Source of the DNA: CADEEL01 sp050246475
GTDB lineage: Bacteria; Pseudomonadota; Alphaproteobacteria; Caulobacterales; Aquidulcibacteraceae
Assembly: GCA_050246475.1 (NCBI GenBank)
Contig: JBFWVZ010000019.1
Coordinates: 1-17,372, forward strand
DNA length: 17,372 bases
Direction of reading: 5' to 3'
Every line of letters starts with the position of its first letter. Position 1 is the stretch's first letter. The translations under genes were made by a program, and so were the position numbers. Below the pieces are notes generated by a model. It was given only the letters and a program-made list of their open reading frames with translations. It did no database searches and was not told where the DNA came from. This document shows positions 14,206 through 17,372 of the stretch, one piece after another.

Positions 14206-15840
14206 CTAGCTCGTGTGCGTTCCCGTCGGCGACATCGGATCGCCAGGGGGTTCCGCCGGCGGCGTCGTCGGGGGGCCCTCTCCGCGGCCGAGCCGCGAAT
14301 TGCGATACCCGAACAGCGCGTAAATCAGCACGCCCACAATGATGTAAACGACCAAGATGCCGAGCGCGACCGGATCGCGTTGGAAGTTCGGATCCGGCGT
14401 GCCGACGAGATTGCCGAGAATGTCGACGCCGATGCCCTTCGACACGATGTCGATGACGATCGGGCCCATCATGAAGAGGACGCAGAAGATGACGCCGAGG
14501 ATCGGCGTCAGCGGATAGAACGGAACCTTGAAGGGCCGCGGCAGGCCGGGCTCGTGCCGGCGCAGATACATTACGCTGATGCAGACGATCGCGAATGCAA
14601 GCGCGGTGCCCAAGCTCACCAAATCGCCCAAAACGCCAAGCGGCAGGACGGCCGCGGCGACGGCGATGATGATGCCGAGGAGCAGCGTGCCGGTCGCCGG
14701 CGTTTTGAAGCGCGGATTGACGACGCTGAAGACGCGCCAGATCAGACCGTCGCGCGCCATCTGATAGAAGACGCGGGTTTGGCCGAACATCAGGACGAGC
14801 ATCACCGATGAAAGGCCGGTGAAGGCGCCGATCTTGATGATGAGCGAGAAGAGATTGAGTTGACCGGATTCCGTGAAGGGCCAGGAGATGATCGCCCAGG
14901 TCGGGTTCATGCGATCGACCGCGACGGCGATCGGTTCCGGCACGGCGAGTTCGCGGAAGGGCACGATGCCCGTCATCACCGCCGAGACGGCCATGTAGAG
15001 GATCGTCACGATGAAAAGCGATCCGAGGATGCCGATGGGCAGATCGCGCTGCGGGTTTTTCGCTTCGCCCGCGGCGGTGGAGACCGCTTCGAAGCCCACG
15101 TACGCGAAGAAGACGAGCGAAGCGGCGCGGAAGACGCCCGCCCAACCGTAAGAGAAGCCGCCTTCGTTTTCGGGGATGAAGGGCGTCCAGTTCGCGGGGT
15201 TCACATAGAGCACGCCGACCGCGATGAAAGCCAAGAGCACCGAGACTTTGATGAAGACGATGACGTTGTTGACGGTGGCGCTTTCGGAAACGCCGAGCAC
15301 GAGAAGGAATGTGACAGCGAGAATGCCGAGGGCGCCGACGAGATTAAAGCTGTTCGTCATCTGCAGGACGCCGTCTTGGAATTGCAGCGTCGATCGCGAG
15401 AGCGTTTCGGGAATGATCACGCCGAAATCGCCGAGCAGTGAGACGACGTAGCCTGTCCAGCCGGCGGCGACGGTTGAAGCCGCGACGCCGTATTCCAAGA
15501 GAAGGAGCCAGCCCATGGCCCAGGCGAAGACCTCGCCCATCGTCACGTAGGAATAGGTGTAGGCTGAGCCCGGCACCGGCATGGTCGAGGCGAGTTCGGC
15601 GTAGCAGAGGGCGGCGAAGACGCAGGCGAGGCCAGAGATAATGAAGGAGATGATGACGGCGGGGCCGGCGAAGTTCGCGGCGGCCGTGCCGGTTATGACG
15701 AAAATCCCTGCGCCGATGATGCAGCCGACGCCCAGCGACACCAGGTTCAGCGGCCCTAGGGTTCGCTTCAGTTCACCGGCCTGAAATTCCGCCTGCACAT
15801 GCCCGACGGGCTTGCGCTGAAACAAGCGCCCTTGCGCCAT
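14206..15840 (-). CDS. APC-family amino acid permease (cationic amino acid transporter type)
   Basis: A 544-residue polytopic inner-membrane protein with about twelve to fourteen hydrophobic helices and a hydrophilic Pro/Gly-rich C-terminal tail (about the last 35 residues). The first helix carries the APC superfamily signature VGCIIGAGIFVITGTAA; the segment YAELASTMPVPGSAYTYSY and the later FFAYVGFEAVSTAAGEAKNP are typical of the CAT/YfnA branch. It probably takes up an amino acid with protons, or exchanges amino acids; the substrate is unknown. The frame is open to 15861, but ATG 15840 has an excellent GGAGGG six bases ahead and gives the usual N-terminus. It stands alone on the minus strand, downstream of a 91-aa hypothetical gene with an 88-bp gap. 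Confidence 0.9.
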   Translation of the reverse strand: MAQGRLFQRKPVGHVQAEFQAGELKRTLGPLNLVSLGVGCIIGAGIFVITGTAAANFAGPAVIISFIISGLACVFAALCYAELASTMPVPGSAYTYSYVTMGEVFAWAMGWLLLLEYGVAASTVAAGWTGYVVSLLGDFGVIIPETLSRSTLQFQDGVLQMTNSFNLVGALGILAVTFLLVLGVSESATVNNVIVFIKVSVLLAFIAVGVLYVNPANWTPFIPENEGGFSYGWAGVFRAASLVFFAYVGFEAVSTAAGEAKNPQRDLPIGILGSLFIVTILYMAVSAVMTGIVPFRELAVPEPIAVAVDRMNPTWAIISWPFTESGQLNLFSLIIKIGAFTGLSSVMLVLMFGQTRVFYQMARDGLIWRVFSVVNPRFKTPATGTLLLGIIIAVAAAVLPLGVLGDLVSLGTALAFAIVCISVMYLRRHEPGLPRPFKVPFYPLTPILGVIFCVLFMMGPIVIDIVSKGIGVDILGNLVGTPDPNFQRDPVALGILVVYIIVGVLIYALFGYRNSRLGRGEGPPTTPPAEPPGDPMSPTGTHTS

Positions 15841-15889
15841 GCATCCCTCCCCTTGGCGCAAGGCGCGCCGGATTTGGGCGGGAGGCTAT

Positions 15890-15909
15890 GCCGGGCGCTA
15901 GGCCCCGGC
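15890..15909 (-). terminator. possible hairpin between the 91-aa gene and the permease
   Basis: GCCGGG and CCCGGC, separated by 8 bases, can pair as a 6-bp all-GC stem about 20 bp after the stop of the 91-aa gene. There is no T-run after it (ATAGCC follows), so it may be an inefficient terminator or a chance feature of G/C-rich DNA. Confidence 0.25.
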
Positions 15910-15928
15910 AAGCGCCCTCAGACGGACG

Positions 15929-16204
15929 CTAGCCCGCCTGCCCGATGCGAGGCGGCATGACCCCTAGGCCGTGCGAGGGGCCGAAGGCGCGATCGAGCGT
16001 CTTCGTCGAATCCCGGGCGAGTTCAATGGCTTCGGTCAAGAGCTGCAACACGCGGACGTTGTTGGCCACAACGTGTTGGCATTCGGGGCGCTCATCGGCG
16101 GAGACTTTTGCGCAGCGCGCCATGACGTCTGAGCGGATGATCGTGAGGAGATCCTCCAGGCGGTAGCCGGCGGGGTTCTCTTCCGAGATCAGCAAACGGG
16201 GCAT
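15929..16204 (-). CDS. conserved-looking hypothetical protein, 91 aa
   Basis: I do not recognise this protein. It is 91 residues, soluble, and mostly helical by pattern (LEDLLTIIRSDVMARCAKV at about 16-34, then VRVLQLLTEAIELARDS at about 51-67), with two cysteines (Cys31, Cys42) around an Asp/Glu/Arg segment and a flexible C-terminus. No signal peptide or membrane segment. The start is well supported: GGAGAG lies four to nine bases ahead of ATG 16204. It is divergent from the HAD gene over a 64-bp gap that contains a minus-strand TTGACG (a candidate -35) without a clear -10. Codon use is like its neighbours and no alternative frame is better. Confidence 0.7.
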   Translation of the reverse strand: MPRLLISEENPAGYRLEDLLTIIRSDVMARCAKVSADERPECQHVVANNVRVLQLLTEAIELARDSTKTLDRAFGPSHGLGVMPPRIGQAG

Positions 16205-16268
16205 CGCGCTCTCCTATCCTTGAGGAAGGCTAGCCAAGCGGCGTCAAGATCGCGTTAAGACCTCCGCC

Positions 16269-16877
16269 ATGATTCGAGCTGTGCTGTGGGATTTCGGGGG
16301 CGTCTTCACCACCTCCCCGTTCGAGGCGTTCAACGCGTATGAGGAAGAGCGCGGGCTGCCGAAGGATTTCATCCGGCGCCTCAACGCGACCAATCCGGAT
16401 ACGAACGCGTGGGCGCAGTTTGAATCGAACCGCGTCTCCGGCCCGGAGTTCGACGAGCTCTTCTTCCAGGAGAGCGGCGGCAAGGTGCGCGGCGCCGACG
16501 TGATGAACCTCATCTATGGGCGCCTCAGACCGAAGGTGATCGGCGCGCTCGAAACCTGCAAAGGCGCGGGGCTCAAGAACGGCCTCATCACCAACAATGT
16601 CGCGAGCGACCGCCCCCAGGCGCCCGAACTCGCGGCGGTCTTTGCGCAATTCGACCATGTGATCGAGAGCAGCAAAGCGGGCCTCCGCAAGCCCGACCCG
16701 CGCATCTACGCGCTCATGTGCGAAGCGCTCGACGTTGAAGCGCGGGATTGCGTTTTCCTCGACGATCTCGGAATCAATCTGAAACCCGCGCGCGCGATGG
16801 GCATGACGACCATCAAGGTCGAAAGCGAAGCGCAGTTGCTCAGCGATCTCGCGGCGGCGACGGGGCTTTCGCTTTAG
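16269..16877 (+). CDS. HAD-superfamily hydrolase (subfamily IA, YihX/ACAD10-like)
   Basis: A 202-residue haloacid dehalogenase-like protein with a helical cap between motifs I and II (about 15-85). Motif I is WDFGGVF: the nucleophile Asp8 is present, but the usual second Asp, the acid/base of phosphatases, is Gly10. Motif II is LITNN, motif III Lys141 in LRKPDPRIY, and motif IV FLDDLGIN with Asp165 and Asp166. A Gly at the second position is seen in YihX- and ACAD10-type members, some of which are still phosphatases. The substrate is unknown. The ATG has no clear ribosome-binding site (CCTCCGCC precedes it), so a leaderless or weakly translated start is possible. The stop overlaps the next convergent gene in TTAG. 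Confidence 0.87.
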   Translation: MIRAVLWDFGGVFTTSPFEAFNAYEEERGLPKDFIRRLNATNPDTNAWAQFESNRVSGPEFDELFFQESGGKVRGADVMNLIYGRLRPKVIGALETCKGAGLKNGLITNNVASDRPQAPELAAVFAQFDHVIESSKAGLRKPDPRIYALMCEALDVEARDCVFLDDLGINLKPARAMGMTTIKVESEAQLLSDLAAATGLSL

Positions 16878-17215
16878 CGCGGCGCCAAGAGCGGCAAACC
16901 CGCTTCTGCGCGAATTTCGTTCCAGACCGCGGCCTCCCACACGCCCCAGCGCGCCTGCACCTCCTCCCATTCTTCGTCCTGACCCGCCAAGAGCCGCTTG
17001 AGCTTCGCGCGGAGGCTTGCCTTGATTGCTACGTCCTCCTCCATGCTCATTTCGGACGCCGGGGCATTGTTGAGGCGCTCCGCTACGCGGCTCCACAGAT
17101 CAGCCTCACGCACATTCCCAACGAAAAGCGCGGTTTGCGCGCGGGCGAGCGCGGCGCGGCCATGCCCTGCGTTGTCGTTTGGATCGGGCATGCGGCGAGA
17201 TTTCTTCTTCGACAT
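16874..17215 (-). CDS. hypothetical protein, 113 aa
   Basis: I do not recognise this protein. The 113 residues begin with a very basic MSKKKSRRMPDP and a polar N-terminus, followed by helix-prone stretches (about 20-50 and 57-105) rich in Ala, Glu, Arg and Trp, including QDEEWEEVQARWGVWEAAVW. The four or five Trp and the mix of charges suggest a small helical soluble protein. No signal peptide or membrane segment. GGAGG lies about five bases before ATG 17215, which supports translation. The TAA stop shares four bases with the TAG of the HAD gene. The promoter side abuts the G/C-rich inverted repeat beginning at 17242. Confidence 0.68.
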   Translation of the reverse strand: MSKKKSRRMPDPNDNAGHGRAALARAQTALFVGNVREADLWSRVAERLNNAPASEMSMEEDVAIKASLRAKLKRLLAGQDEEWEEVQARWGVWEAAVWNEIRAEAGLPLLAPR

Positions 17216-17241
17216 CGTTCCTCCGTTTCCGGACTATCTAG

Positions 17242-17372
17242 CCCTCCCCCTGGAGGGGGGAGGGTTGGGAGGGGGTGAGGAACGCGCGCTTCGTTTTGAG
17301 AAGTGAAGTTCTGAACCGCCTCACGCACTCCTCACCCTCCCCCTTTGATTCCCCCTCCCCTCCAGGGAGGGG
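17242..17372. repeat. G/C-rich inverted repeat element, cut by the window end
   Basis: The left arm (17242-17281) starts CCCTCCCCCTGGAGGGGGGA and ends GGGGGTGAGGA. The right arm (about 17329-17372) starts TCCTCACCCTCCCCC and ends TCCAGGGAGGGG, so the arms are imperfect reverse complements separated by a 47-base A/T-richer loop. Each arm also holds its own small palindrome (CCTCC..GGAGG). Similar polyC/polyG palindromes are scattered between genes in many alphaproteobacterial genomes. It carries no open frame and may be a non-autonomous repeat or transcript-end structure. The right boundary is not seen. Confidence 0.7.

Overview
The window is about 17.4 kb of GC-rich (roughly 60-65% by eye) chromosomal DNA. 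It most resembles an alphaproteobacterium, possibly near Caulobacterales/Hyphomonadaceae. Pointers are a complete alphaproteobacterial/pseudomonad-type branched-chain 2-oxoacid dehydrogenase operon, an exact match to the EcfG general-stress promoter consensus (GGAAC-N16-CGTT), KDPG aldolase and a G/C-rich palindromic intergenic repeat. The genus is inference. Almost all of the window is ordinary core metabolism. I see no insertion sequence, phage gene, CRISPR array or composition change that would mark an island.

Layout. (1) 235-855: eda, KDPG aldolase of the Entner-Doudoroff pathway, running into the end of the next operon. (2) 5805-852, minus strand: a compact four-gene operon, E1alpha-E1beta-E2-E3 (bkdA1-bkdA2-bkdB-lpdA type), which makes branched-chain acyl-CoA from the 2-oxoacids of Val, Leu and Ile. 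(3) 6030-7420: small stress- and transport-type genes. These are a secreted 107-aa PRC-barrel-like protein with the EcfG promoter, a 93-aa SemiSWEET sugar transporter, glyoxalase I, and a 45-aa acidic protein on the minus strand. (4) 7514-11482: otsB-otsA (trehalose synthesis, plus strand) converging on a GH15 glycosidase (minus strand), with a 47-bp antisense overlap of the coding ends. (5) 11520-12918, minus: a sugar-lactone-oxidase-type FAD enzyme lying directly upstream of GH15 and only 16 bp downstream of tRNA-Ala(CGC). (6) 12988-14189: yggT-folD. (7) 14206-16204, minus: an APC-family amino-acid permease and an unrecognised 91-aa protein. (8) 16269-17215: a HAD-like phosphatase and a convergent unrecognised 113-aa protein. 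(9) 17242-17372: a G/C-rich inverted repeat cut by the window edge.

How the genes fit together. The centre reads as a sugar and stress neighbourhood: trehalose synthesis, a GH15 enzyme that could be a trehalase or glucosidase, a sugar transporter, methylglyoxal detoxification and an EcfG-controlled envelope protein. The link between the genes is inferred from position; only the EcfG site is direct sequence evidence of stress control. I did not find a convincing new multi-gene system. The points most worth a second look are the EcfG promoter and its small secreted product, the 45-aa protein, the tRNA-Ala/oxidase/GH15 arrangement opposite otsBA, and the terminal repeat.
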